Part shown: in pieces, positions 1 to 10,674 of the stretch | How positions within the stretch are numbered: position 1 is the first letter of the stretch | Layout of the letters: each line of letters starts with the position of its first letter | DNA from: Jaltomata sinuosa | Taxonomy: Eukaryota > Streptophyta > Magnoliopsida > Solanales > Solanaceae | Assembly: GCA_003996215.1 (NCBI GenBank) | Contig: QJPP01007233.1 | Location: forward strand, 491,501 to 555,500 | Length of the DNA stretch: 64,000 bases | Reading direction: 5' to 3' | Position numbers and translations under genes: made by a program | The notes under the pieces: model-generated | What the model was told of the DNA's origin: nothing | Databases searched by the model: none | Seen by the model: the letters and a program-made list of their open reading frames with translations, nothing else

Positions 1-339
1 AAGAACCTCTCCCCCCCCCCCCCCAACAAATAAAAAGACAACGATTTCAAGCAAAGAAAATCAATACTGGAAACTGAGAGCTAAATTTTCTTTTAGAGAA
101 TTTCTACAGCAATAGAAAAACTGATAGACACCTGTTTATTATTTATGATATAGTTATCTTCAGGTCCACGGCTTCCATGCTGATACAACAGAATGATCTG
201 GAAGTTCCCTGGAAACTGGAAATTATGCAAGCTCTGCAACTATATATACTGCTATAAAGGCTTCAGAAGCAAACTTCTCTTAAGCCCTCGTCTTCTGATA
301 AAAATGAATACTGTTATAAAGGAAAAAAAATGGTAGGTG
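1..339. other. Intergenic, no gene seen
   Basis: AT-rich sequence beginning with a run of C at about 10-24. No exon, domain or convincing repeat end is recognised. If the pTAC13 gene to the right is intact, this could be part of its first intron, because no second exon is visible before the window edge. Confidence 0.4.
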
Positions 340-425
340 ATACCGGTATCTGTGTTGGTTGGAAGTTGTAGGTAGTGGTGGGTTAACTGAGGTGCTCACA
401 AGCTGGCCCGGGCACCACAATTATC
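340..425 (-). mobile_element. SINE fragment (Solanaceae type)
   Basis: On the minus strand this reads as the short block 'gtgcccgggccagcttgtg' followed by a region rich in cacc/accacc and 'gataccggta'. It resembles the middle of an abundant Solanaceae tRNA-derived SINE as I remember it. Both ends are missing or diverged. The family assignment is from memory and not searched. Confidence 0.45.
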
Positions 426-571
426 CAAAGAAAATATAAATACTGCTACAAAGGCCTGTAGTTCACTTGCCTTGCTAGTTGCTACTTTCGTCACCCCAAC
501 GATATTTTTCCACAGCATCGTATGATGAAGACATGAGTTAGAGTTTAAATGGAGAAACATGGTTAGTGAGG

Positions 572-617
572 ATTCATATAGCGGACCCCAACTTGTTTGG
601 GAAGAGGCGTAGTTGTT
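572..617 (+). mobile_element. SINE/LINE 3' tail fragment
   Basis: Contains a block reading 'accccaacttgtttggga' followed by 'aggcgtagttgttgt', a common Solanaceae retroposon tail that ends in a TTG repeat. Only the tail is present; the promoter part is not seen. Confidence 0.45.
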
Positions 618-1362
618 GTATGCTCTAAACGCATTCTTGCTGGAAACCTATAACATCCCTATTTTCATGAACCTCCATAACTCATAGTGCTTGGACATCT
701 TACATTCTTCATGTTCCTGTTAATGGAAGAAATGCTTTTCATGATTGAACTGAGCCAGTTTGCTTGTCGGAGCTAAATTATGTGCAAACTATACTCTAAT
801 GGTCCCTATTAAACGTTGGAAACTAAAAGGCAGCTTGGCCTTCTAGATTTTGACATCAAATTCAAATGCAGTCCAAGACTGAGGGGTGCACTGAGTTGAT
901 TTTCTAATTTCAGGAGTATTGCAATTTTTTTGACAGGTAGGTTCAGGAATCAGGAGTATTGCAATTCGGGGAGAAAGTGTCTTGAAATCTTTTCCTCTTT
1001 TGATTGTTAAGAAAGTATCTGAAATTTTTATGCTACTGGACCAGGATAAATTAATTTGATTTTAGCAAGAATCATTGGATCAATTAACCAAAATCACACT
1101 TCGTTGTTTGACAAGCCTCTTAATCAAAACAAATACTACTTTAAGTTTACAAGATAAAAGTTAAACATAATCGATCGTAGTAAAGCTGCAGATGTATCCT
1201 CTCTTCGATTAGACTCTTTGCCTTGGACGTGGAACCAAATTCATTTAGAATGATAAAAAACACTAACACTATGTAGCTAAAGCAGAAGTCGTTAGTAAAG
1301 GTTTTCAAAATAAATCCCATAGATTTCAGTACATTATAAACGATCAATCAATCAACTACGCA
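618..1362. other. Intergenic, no gene seen
   Basis: No coding exon or clear repeat boundary is recognised. A short direct repeat, 'aggagtattgcaatt', occurs near 911 and 953. A small minus-strand frame at 1147-1347 has no recognisable domain and is regarded as chance. Confidence 0.4.
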
Positions 1363-1830
1363 TTGCAACAACAACAACATACCCAGTGAAATCCCACAAG
1401 TGGGGTCTGGGGAGGGTGGACTGGTATATACGCAGCCTTACGTCTACCTTGTGAAGGTAGAGAAGTTGTTTCGGCTCAAGTAAAGCATATCAAAACAGGT
1501 AAGAGAGAAATACATTAGAAAAGAAGCCATGTTGAAAATAATGAAGAAAGAATAGTAGCAACAACAACAGATAATACAGTAACCGAAGCAAAGGAACAAC
1601 AGGTAAGAATAAAATCGAAGAATAAGAAAGTAGGAGAAAAATAATGGTAATACTAATAAGGAGAACTAGACTACACACGACTACCTATTAACCTTCTACC
1701 ATGATCCTTGACCTTCATATCTTTTTATCCTCGATAAGCTGCAGGTGTGTCATGTGTTGTCTAACCAACTCTCCCCAATACTTCTTCAATCTACCTCTAC
1801 CTCTCTTTAGACCCACCATAGTCCCAAAAA
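1363..1830 (-). mobile_element. 5'-truncated RTE-type LINE, 3' end
   Basis: On the minus strand the right part (about 1735-1822) translates to the C-terminal motif of Solanaceae RTE reverse transcriptases: a KRGRGR-x-KKYWGE block followed by an HLQL-x-ED block, then a premature stop. The same motif occurs in the large LINE at 6975-7070. The left part ends with the characteristic tail, read on the plus strand as acaacaacaac and then the 'cccacaagtggggtctgg' block. The piece is 5'-truncated, as is usual for LINEs, and lies opposite in orientation to the 3.6-kb LINE. It differs enough from that LINE to be an older, separate insertion. Confidence 0.75.
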
Positions 1831-2112
1831 AGTTTGGAGTCTGCTATATGAATCCTCTATAATCATTCCGCTCTATCTAAACCCCAATTGTTTTAATAGT
1901 GCTATCTCTTATGACATTAATAATCATTCCTATCCGAACCCCAATTAGTCAGATACTACTTTGTGGATGAATTGGTTGTCCTTTTAATTAGTGGTTCTAT
2001 AAAGCAAGGTTCTCTGAGTTTCACACTGATTACTGCATACATAGCAGGCAGATATCACAAAAGTAATGACCAAAACCACCAAATTAAGAACTTCACCATC
2101 AAACCAAACAAG

Positions 2113-2709
2113 AAAGCACAAATCTTTATTACAACAACATACATAGTGAAATCTCACAAGTGGGGTCTGGGGATGGTAGAGTGTACCCAGACCTTACCCC
2201 TATCTTGTGGAGGTAGAGATGGGCTGTTTCCGAGAGACCCTCGGCTCAAGTAACACACATCAATGCACAAATCTTTACAACAACAACATACCGAGTGAAA
2301 TCCCACAAGTGGGGTCTGGAGAGGGTAGAGTGTAGGCAGACCTTACCCCTAACTCGTGGAGGTAGAGAGGCTGTTTCCAAGAGACCTTCAGCTCAAGTAA
2401 CACATATCAAAGCACAAATTTTTACAATAACAAAAAACCCAGTGAAATCTCACAAGTGCGGTCTGGGGATGGTAGAGTATCCCTACCTCATGCAAGTAGA
2501 GAGGTTGTTTCTGAGAGACCCTTTGCTCAAGTAACACATATCAAAGCACAAATCTGAACAACAACACACCCAGTAAAATCCCACAATTGAAGTTTGGGGA
2601 GGGAGGGTAGAGTGTAGGCACACCTTACCCCTACCTCGTGCAGGTAGAGAGGTTGTTTCCGAAACAGCCTCGGCTCAAGTAACACATATCAAAGCACAAA
2701 TCTTTATTA
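2113..2709 (-). repeat. Four tandem copies of RTE/SINE 3' tail
   Basis: Four units of roughly 130-150 bp follow one another. On the plus strand each has an acaacaaca start, a 'cccacaagtggggtctgg'-like block, a 'ccttacccctacctcgtg'-like block and a 'ctcaagtaacacatatc' end. The whole block is flanked by a perfect 19-bp direct repeat, aaagcacaaatctttatta, at 2113-2131 and 2691-2709. Partial versions of this repeat separate the units. One insertion that created a target duplication and then expanded by unequal exchange would explain this. The right flank abuts the splice donor of the pTAC13 exon. Confidence 0.8.
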
Positions 2710-2710
2710 C

Positions 2711-3109
2711 CTGAAAATCAATATCAGGAAAGTTCCTAGCAAGAGCACGAGCCATCCTTTCAGCAGTTTCATGACCATTAACTCTAGAGACTCTAACAAC
2801 CCACCATTGAGTACCCAATTTAGCAAGGTTATCAAGATTAAGCTCTTCAGTCCAAGACTTATATTGCTTCTTGGGTTTCTTGATAAGCCTTTCTTCTACT
2901 TCTTCTCTCCAACTGTAACCTGTCTTGCTTTCTCTTCTCTCATTTCTCATTTGTCTTCTCTCTTTAGCAGTTAGTAAATTCTCTTTAGGTGACTCCACAG
3001 TTGCATAAACCCTTAAAAGGGTTTTCTGGGGTTTTGGGAAAATGGAGGTTGGTGACAATTTGGGAAGAAATGGAGGCGAATGACTCCATGAAAGAATAGC
3101 TTGCTTCAT
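2711..3109 (-). CDS. PTAC13: Plastid NusG-like transcription protein pTAC13, exon 1
   Basis: The first coding exon gives 133 codons in phase 0, ending in a clean donor (CAG|GTAATA). The start is the ATG at 3107-3109; the codon three upstream in the longer open frame is TTG, not ATG. Residues 1-40 look like a plastid transit peptide, rich in Ser, Pro and Lys and poor in acids. A basic stretch follows (LTAKERRQMRNERRES), then a WREEVEE-x-LIKKPKKQ block, and then the start of the NusG N-terminal domain (QWWVVRVSRVNGHE, near residues 99-112). This order matches plastid transcriptionally active protein 13, a NusG/Spt5-like component of the plastid nucleoid. The family is known as about 330 residues with a KOW domain, so about 60% of the protein must lie in later exons. 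None is recognisable between 1 and 2710, so the gene either continues off the window behind a long intron or is broken. Its upstream region is unusual: it is the first of five tandem copies and carries a LINE about 700 bp upstream. Confidence 0.8.
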
Positions 3110-4095
3110 CTTCTTCAAGAAAAAAAAAAGTCTGATACTTTCTTGTGGTGGTTATATGGTAACAAGAACATATCCGGTTTTCTTCCCTGGACCGGGTTAA
3201 TGGGCTATGCAGGCGGGTTGACGGCTAAATGCTCATTATTGGTTCGTAAAATTTGGGAGATTTGCACAATTAAGAAATTTGTATAAAAATTATTTCTTGG
3301 AACATAACTTTTTCACAATTTTATGTTGAGAGTAAGAATGAAAAATTAGGTTTTCATAAGTTATGTTGGTCGAGTCATAATTTTGATTTAAATTGTTCAC
3401 AAAGTTCTATCGAAGGCATAGAATTTATGTTTTCTTACAAATTATGATATGCGAGAATAATTTATTATGTTATTCAATTATTCGTAAATTTTGTGAACTG
3501 TCAAAATTCGTCAATAACTTCATTCTACTTATCTTGTTAAATTATTTACAAGTTCTATAAAATTAAAAAAAATTATCAGTTTTGTTCTATTATTCACAAA
3601 AATTTTGGATTAGCAAGCTTTTAACCATTTTTATTCTACCTATTTTATTAAACTATTCATATATTTTATCGAATTAATAAACTTGTCTGATTATTGAATT
3701 ATCCATATCTCTAGTTAAATTATTTTCTATTCTAGTTGAGATTCATGAAAGAAAAAAATTGAAAATCTCCATTAATTAGGCAAGCACCCACACTATTCAC
3801 TTCAAATATCGTCCAATTCATTTTGCCGGAATCTGCCACACCAAGCAAGCCAGCGCCTCTTCTTCGCAAGATATATCCCGGTGTTCTCTTCACCTTTATC
3901 TCTATTTGTCCTAGTCTTTTACTTCTTCGTTTTCTTTGCAACCAGTTTCATTTTTGAGAAGTTGTTAGTCGTCTGTTGGATTTCTGAGATTGTTTGCTAT
4001 TTGTTGTGTTATTTTGTGCCTTTTCCCTTCTTGTTTGCTTTTGGATTGTGTAGCAATAGTCTGGTCCTTTTCCCTGTGTAGCTTTCCTTTACTTA

Positions 4096-7000
4096 GTGGC
4101 TTTGTTGGTTGATGGGAGGCTAGGGTCATGTCATCGGAGCGGTTCGGGGTCGGGGTCGGGGTTGGGGTTGGGGTCAGGGTCGGGTTCGGGGTCGGGGTCG
4201 GGGTCGGGGCCGGGGGTGGGAGGTAGGAGGGGTAAGTGGGCCAAGGGTGCCTCTAGGTTGCGAGTAGGGTCCTGGAATATAGGAACTTTATCCGGTAAGT
4301 CCGTAGAGTTAGTCAAGAGTCTTAGGAAGAGAAGGATTAGCATAGCTTGTGTACAGGAGACTAAATGGGTGGGCACTAAGGCGCGGGTAGTGGATGGGTA
4401 TAAGTTGTGGTACTCGGGAGGCGTTAGGAATAGGAATGGCGTGGGCATCTTAGTTGATGAGGAGCTTCGGGAGCATGTGGTTGAGGTCGCGAGGGTCAAC
4501 GATAGGATGATGTTGATCAAGTTAGTCGTTGGAGGTTCTACTCTGAATATTATTAGTGCCTACGCGCCCCACGCGGGTTTGGAGGAGGAGGAGAAGGCGG
4601 GCTTTTGGGAGGCGTTGGACGAGGTGGTGAGAGGGGTACCAAACTCTGAGAAGATTTTCATAGGTGGGGATTTCAATGGGCACATCGGGTCATCCCCTGG
4701 GGGTTACGCTGAGGTGCATGGAGGTTTTGGTTTCAGGGAGAGGAATGCAGGAGGGGCGTCCCTATTAGATTTTGCTAGAGCCTCGGGGTTGTGGGTAGCA
4801 AATTCGAGCTTCCCGAAAAAAAGGAGCATTTGGTTACCTTTCGTAGTTCGGTGGCCAAGACGCAAATTGATTTTTTGCTCCTTAGGAAGAGGGATAGAGG
4901 TCTGTGTAAAGACTGCAAGGTAATACCGAGTGAGAACCTTTCGATCCAGCATAAGCTCTTGGTGATGAACTTGGAGATTAGACAGGAGAGAAGAAAGAAG
5001 AGGGTGGATGATCGACCGAGAATTAGATGGGGTAGCTTGACTATGGGTAGTGCCCTAGAAATAGGGGAGAAGTTGATGACCTCGAGGGCGTGGGATAGCA
5101 GAGGGGATGTGGATAGTATGTGGGAGGCGACTTCCAGCTGCATCAGGGAGACAGCTAGTGAGGTGTTAGGTGTCTCGAGAGGACGCTCTGACAAGCATTG
5201 AGGGGATTGGTGGTGGAATGGAGAAGTAAAAGGGAAGGTGGAGGCGAAAAAAAGGGCGTACGCGAAGTTGGCTGAAAGTAAGGATGAGGAGGAGAATTGA
5301 AAGAGTAAGGAGAAGTACAAGATAGCTAGGAGAGAGGCTAAGTTGGCGGTTATGGCGGCTAAGACTGCAGCTTTCGAGAGCTTATACGCTACTTTGGAAG
5401 GTAAAGGTGGAGATAAGAAGTTGTTTAGGCTAGCCAAGGCTAGGGAGAGGAGGGCCCGGGACCTTGATCAGGTGAAGTGCATCAAAGATGAGGATGGTAA
5501 AGTGTTGGTGGAGGATGTGCTCATTAGGAAGAGATGGCAGACTTATTTCCATCGACTCTTAAATGAAGAGGGCGATGGAGGCATTGTGTTGGGAGAGTTA
5601 GAGCACTCGGAGAGGCGCTGTGACTATGGTTATTGTAGGCATTTTAGGGTAGAGGAGGTGAGAGGTGTTATTCATAGGTTGCATAGGGGTAGAGCGGTCG
5701 GACCTGATGAAATTTCGGTGGATTTTTGGAAATGTACGGGCAGCGTAGGGATGGAATGGCTGACGGGGTTGTTCAATGTTATTTTCAGGACGGCGAAGAT
5801 GCCCGGAGCTTGGAGATGGAGCACGATGATTCCATTGTACAAGAATAAGGGTGACATCCAAAATTGCAACAACTATAGGGGTATCAAGTTGTTGAGTCAC
5901 ACCATGAAGGTGTGGGAGAGAGTTGTGGAGTTGAGGTTAAGAGGAATTGTGACTATTTCTGAGAATCAGTTCGGTTTCATGCCAGGATGGTCGACTACTG
6001 AGGCTATTCATCTCGTGAGGAGATTGGTGGAGCAGTATAGGGAGAGGAAGAAGGATTTGCATATGGTATTTATCGACCTAGAAAAGGCTTACGACAGAGT
6101 ACCCAGGGAGGTTCTTTGGAGGTGCTTGGAGGTCAGGGGGATGCCCATGGCTTACACTAAGGTGATTAGGGACATGTACGAAGGCGCAAAGACTCGAGAT
6201 AGGTCAGCGGGGGGAGATTCCGAGCATTTCCCTGTGGGGATGGGATTGCACCAGGGATCGTCCCTTAGCCCCTTTTTATTTGCCTTGGTGATGGATGTGT
6301 TGACGTGGTAAATTCAAGGCGAGGTGCCCTGGTGTATGTTATTTGCGGACGACGTAGTTTTGATTGAGGAGACCCGCGAAGGAGTTAACGACAAATTAGA
6401 GGTTTGGAGAAAGACCCTGGAGTCTAAAGGGTTTAGGTTGAGTAGGACCAAGACGGAATATGTGGAGTGCAAGTTCAGTGAGTTGACATATGTGACCGAC
6501 GTGGAAGTGAGGCTTGTCGCGCATGTCATCCGAAAAAGAGATAGCTTCAAGTACCTTGGGTCTATTATCCAGGGTAATGGTGAGATTGACGAGGATGTGA
6601 CCCATCGGATTGGTGCAGGGTGGATGAAATGGCGGCTCGCATCCGGGGTCTTGTGTGATAAAAAGGTGCCTCTCAAACTGAAAGGCAAGTTCTACAGAGC
6701 AACAGTTAGACCGGCTATGTTGTATGGGGCGGAGTGTTGGCCGGTCAAGAACTCTCACATTCAGAAGATGAAGGTGGCTGAGATGAGGATGTTGCGCTGG
6801 ATGTGTGGGTTTACTAGGAGGGATAGGCTTAGGAATGCGGATATTCGTGAGAAGGTGGGAGTGTCTTCCGTGGAAGATAAGATGCGAGAAGGGAGGTTGC
6901 GATGATTTGGGCATGTGATGAGGAGAGGTTCAGAGGCCCCTGTGCGGCGGTGTGAGAGGCTGGCTATGGATGGGTTTAAGAGAGGTCGTGGTAGACCGAA

Positions 7001-7109
7001 GAAATATTGGAGAGAGGTGATCAGGCGGGATTTGGCGCATTTGCAGCTTACCGAGGACATGACCTTAGATAGGAAGGTGTGGAGGGCTCAGATTAGGGTT
7101 GTAGGTTAG
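4096..7109 (+). pseudogene. RTE LINE endonuclease/reverse transcriptase (broken)
   Basis: The first segment (to about 4820) carries apurinic-type endonuclease motifs in order: SWNIGTL, QETKW, SAYAPH and GGDFNGHIG. A run of A near 4818-4824 then shifts the frame. The second frame runs to 7109 and carries a GRAVGPDEI motif, PLYKNKGD, the catalytic motif with FIDLEKAYD, GLHQGSSLSPFLF, and the FADD active site at 6342-6353. The C-terminal KRGRGRPKKYW motif typical of RTE elements follows. Four in-frame stops break this frame: TGA 5199-5201, TGA 5298-5300, TAA 6309-6311 and TGA 6903-6905. No in-frame ATG opens the first segment; the G-rich repeat near the start may have slipped out of phase. An ATG at 4127 opens another frame that stops at 4223. 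The element cannot now make a functional protein, and the breaks are few, so decay is moderate. Confidence 0.93.
4138..4214 (+). repeat. GGGGTC hexamer minisatellite in LINE
   Basis: About a dozen imperfect copies of the hexamer ggggtc/ggggtt lie at the start of the LINE coding region. They encode a Gly-Ser dipeptide run in one frame and Gly-Val in the next. Gains or losses that are not multiples of three would shift the start codon relative to the endonuclease frame. Confidence 0.9.
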
Positions 7110-8291
7110 GGGTTTTGTTGTCCTTTTAGTAGTTGAAAGGCTACGCTTGTAGCTTTTGTTTCTTCTGCGCCAGTTACTTGCTAGTGCCTTGTGTAGCTAG
7201 ATTTTTATATTATTTTATAGTAGTATAGTTTTGTGTTAGCTGTTGTTTTGTTTATTGGTTATTTCTCCTGGATTGCTTTGAGCCGAGGGTCTATCGGAAA
7301 CAGCCTCTTTACTTCATTCTGGGGTGAAGGTATGGTCTGCGTACATCTCACCCTCCCCAGACCCCACTTTGTGGGAATATACTGGGTATGTTGTTGTTGT
7401 TGAAGTTGAGTGATATTTTGGAGTCATTTACAAGTGATGTGCTTTAGGAGAATTTTACATTTGAAAGCTATATTTCATGACTTCGATGGGTGAATCATTT
7501 TAATGATTTAGTGAAATTGCACAAAGAGAAGTTTTTTTGTTAAATTTATATTTGCACATATTTTTTAAACGAAACAAAAGTTAAACATCAGCTCTTAAAA
7601 GAGATATCTAATATAAAATTTCACCAATGTTTAAAATTTTATAATATTTTTAAAAAATTTATAAATATACACCCAAATAAAAGACAATTATTCTTATCTT
7701 TACACTTTTTTTCCTCTTCGTCCTTCTCCTTTCTTTTTTAATTAAAAAGGCGAACGAGCTCGATTTATTTATAACAAAATCATTTAAAATATGTACAGAA
7801 AAGGTCTAAGTATAAGACCCAGTCCAAAGAGAGTAAACAAAAGTAAAACATCTAAAAGGAACCCTCTTGATGCGAACAAATCCCAAACAGAAAAAACCTA
7901 AATTCATCAACTTCTCCAATCATTCTATGTCCATTTTCGGCGAGCTTCAAAAAGGCTAAAGATCGATGTTGCTCAGGTAAGATCTAACTTGGTTTGTCTT
8001 TTATTTTTCGCTGTCTAGAATTGAAAATCACATTCATTAATTGAGCTAAAATACTTCACGATTTCAGAGATTTGAATTGATTTCACCCAAGCAACCTCAA
8101 ACTCTTACCAACGCCGTGAAATAAAAAATGAAAGATTCTTCTATATCAGATTTCTGTAGCGTCTCATATCTCGATAATGTAAAAAAAATCACTTCTCATC
8201 TTCAAAAAAATAGCAAATCTTGATCTTGTTAATTAAATTCTCTATAAATCCTCTTCTAATTACGCTTGAAAGAAGATAAATAAACAATAGG

Positions 8292-8636
8292 TTAACATGT
8301 CTCTTTTGTATATGATAATTTTGTAACCCACCATTGAGTACCCAATTTAGCAAGGTTATCAAGATTAAGCTCTTCAGTCCAAGACTTATATTGCTTCTTG
8401 GGTTTCTTAATAAGTCTTTCTTCTACTTCTTCTCTCCAACTGTAACCTGTCTTGCTCTCTCTTCTCTCATTTCTCATTTGTCTTCTCTCTTTAGCAGTTA
8501 GTAAATTCTCTTTAGGTGACTCCACAGTTGCATAAACCCTTAAAAGGGTTTTCTGGGGTTTTGGGAAAATGGAGGTTGGTGACAATTTGGGAAGAAATGG
8601 AGGGGAATGACTCCATGAAAGAATAGCTTGCTTCAT
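8292..8636 (-). pseudogene. Truncated pTAC13 exon 1, unit B
   Basis: An ATG at 8634-8636 opens a 114-residue frame. The first 104 or so residues equal the start of pTAC13 (transit peptide, basic linker, and the WWV that opens the NusG domain). At the unit junction the frame runs into the neighbouring unit, adding TKLSYTKETC before the stop. The rest of the NusG domain, the splice donor and all later exons are absent. A complete upstream region is present, so transcription is possible, but the product would lack any known functional domain. Confidence 0.85.
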
Positions 8637-10364
8637 CTTCTTCAAGAAAAAAAAAAGTCTGATACTTTCTTGTGGTGGTTATATGGTAACAAGAACATAT
8701 CCGGTTTTTCTTCCCTGGACCGGGTTAATGGGCTATGCAGGCGGGTTGACGGCCAAATGCTCATTATTGGTTCGTAAAATTTGGGAGATTTGCACAATTA
8801 AGAAATTTGTATAAAAATTATTTCTTGGAGCATAACTTTTTCACAATTTTATGTTGAGAGTAAGAATGAAAAATTACGTTTTCATAAGTTATGTTGGTCG
8901 AGTCATAATTTTGATTTAAATTGTTCACAAAGTTCTATCGAATGCATAGAATTTATGTTTTCTTATAAGTTATGATATGCGAGAATAATTTATTATGTTA
9001 TTCAATTATTCGTAAATTTTGTGAACTGTCAAAATTCATCAATAATTTCATTCTACTTATCTTGTTAAATTATTCACAAGTTCTATCTAATTGAAAAAAT
9101 TTATCAGTTTTGTTCTATTATTCACAATTTTTTTGGATTAGCAAGCTTTTAACCATTTTTATTCTGCCTATTTTATTAAACTGTTCATATATTTTATCGA
9201 ATTAATAAACTTGTCTGATTATTGAATTATCCATATCTCTAGTTAAATTATTTTCTATTCTAGTTGGGATTCATGAAAAAAAATTAATAATTGAAAATCT
9301 CCATTAATTAGGCAAGCACCCACACTATTCACTTCAAATATCGTCCAAAAATATTGTTACCTTATTGCCAGTTCAACTAAACAAGAAGAAACATTTTTAA
9401 AAATGGCAAGAAGATTTGAGGCATGTGCATTTTCATTGATCAAGTTGAGTGATATTTTGAAGTCATTTACAAGTGATGTGCTTTAGGCGAATTTTACATT
9501 TGAAAGTTATATTTCATGACTTAGAGGGTGAATCATTTTAATGATTTAGTGAAATTGCACAAAGAAAAGTTTTTTTGTTAAATTTATATTTGCATATATT
9601 TTTTAAACGAAACAAAAGTTAAACATCAGCTCTTAAAAGAGATATCTAATATAAAATTTCACCAATGTTTAAAATTTTATAATATTTTTAAAAAATTTAT
9701 AAATATACACCCAAATAAAAGACAATTATTCTTATCTTTACACTTTTTTTCCTCTTCGTCCTTCTCCTTTCTTTTTTAATTAAAAAGGCGAACGAGCTCG
9801 ATTTATTTATAACAAAATCATTTAAAATATGTACAGAAAAGGTCCAAGTATAAGACCCAGTCCAAAGAGAGTAAACAAAAGTAAAACATCTAAAAGGAAC
9901 CCTCTTGATGCGAACAAATCCCAAACAGAAAAAACCTAAATTCATCAACTTCTCCAATCATTCTATGTCCATTTTCGGCGAGCTTCAAAAAGGCTAAAGA
10001 TCGATGTTGCTCAGGTAAGATCTAACTTGGTTTGTCTTTTATTTTTCGCTGTCTAGAATTGAAAATCACATTCATTAATTGAGCTAAAATACTTCACGAT
10101 TTCAGAGATTTGAATTGATTTCACCCAAGCAACCTCAAACTCTTACCAACGCCGTGAAATAAAAAATGAAAGATTCTTCTATATCAGATTTCTGTAGCGT
10201 CTCATATCTCGATAATGTAAAAAAAATCACTTCTCATCTTCAAAAAAATAGCAAATCTTGATCTTGTTAATTAAATTCTCTATAAATCCTCTTCTAATTA
10301 CGCTTGAAAGAAGATAAATAAACAATAGGTTAACATGTCTCTTTTGTATATGATAATTTTGTAA
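8327..10364. repeat. Tandem unit B
   Basis: A 2,038-bp unit without a LINE, head to tail with A and C. The content is a truncated pTAC13 exon 1 (minus), its upstream region, about 1 kb of AT-rich DNA and a CAG|GTAAGA donor-like site on the plus strand at 10014. The junction with A reads ttttgt-aa-cccacc, where aa is shared by both breakpoints (microhomology). Confidence 0.97.
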
Positions 10365-10674
10365 CCCACCATTGAGTACCCAATTTAGCAAGGTTATCAA
10401 GATTAAGCTCTTCAGTCCAAGACTTATATTGCTTCTTGGGTTTCTTAATAAGTCTTTCTTCTACTTCTTCTCTCCAACTGTAACCTGTCTTGCTCTCTCT
10501 TCTCTCATTTCTCATTTGTCTTCTCTCTTTAGCAGTTAGTAAATTCTCTTTAGGTGACTCCACAGTTGCATAAACCCTTAAAAGGGTTTTCTGGGGTTTT
10601 GGGAAAATGGAGGTTGGTGACAATTTGGGAAGAAATGGAGGGGAATGACTCCATGAAAGAATAGCTTGCTTCAT
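10330..10674 (-). pseudogene. Truncated pTAC13 exon 1, unit C
   Basis: The same 114-residue frame as in unit B, starting at the ATG at 10672-10674, with the same ten-residue junction tail. An upstream extension of the open frame exists only because of one extra A in a homopolymer and is not considered coding. Confidence 0.85.

Larger units (their letters stand above)
3817..7402 (+). mobile_element. Full-length but dead RTE-type LINE
   Basis: The boundaries come from comparison with the uninterrupted units B-E: homology stops after atcgtccaa on the left and resumes at aagttgagtg on the right. The element has a short 5' leader, one long gag-free reading frame (endonuclease plus reverse transcriptase), and a 3' tail ending in TTG repeats. 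Its G-rich composition contrasts sharply with the AT-rich surroundings. No target-site duplication is visible; instead 94 bp of target are missing. The 3' 140 bp (7264-7402) match the tails at 1363, 2131-2690 and 22596. Confidence 0.93.
2800..8326. repeat. Tandem unit A (of A-E), LINE-interrupted
   Basis: This first copy of the 2-kb unit starts inside pTAC13 exon 1 (plus-strand ccaccattgag) and ends at ttttgtaa. Removing the LINE (3817-7402) leaves 1,941 bp. Relative to units B-E, 94 bp are missing exactly at the LINE site, plus a few single-base gaps. Unit A also carries scattered substitutions not shared with B-E, so it is the most diverged copy. It is the only copy joined to the complete exon 1. 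Confidence 0.95.

Noticed and set aside
1..2700. Search for exon 2 of pTAC13 (rest of the NusG domain, KOW)
   Set aside because: No minus-strand segment resembled the expected continuation; only retroposon debris was seen. The gene may continue off the window.
4131..4520. 129-codon minus-strand frame with Asp-Pro repeats
   Set aside because: It is a shadow of the GGGGTC hexamer and the endonuclease frame of the LINE.
9697..9957. 86-codon minus-strand frame repeated in units B-E
   Set aside because: It is identical only because the units are identical. The composition is AT-rich, no domain is seen and the frame is not preserved in unit A.
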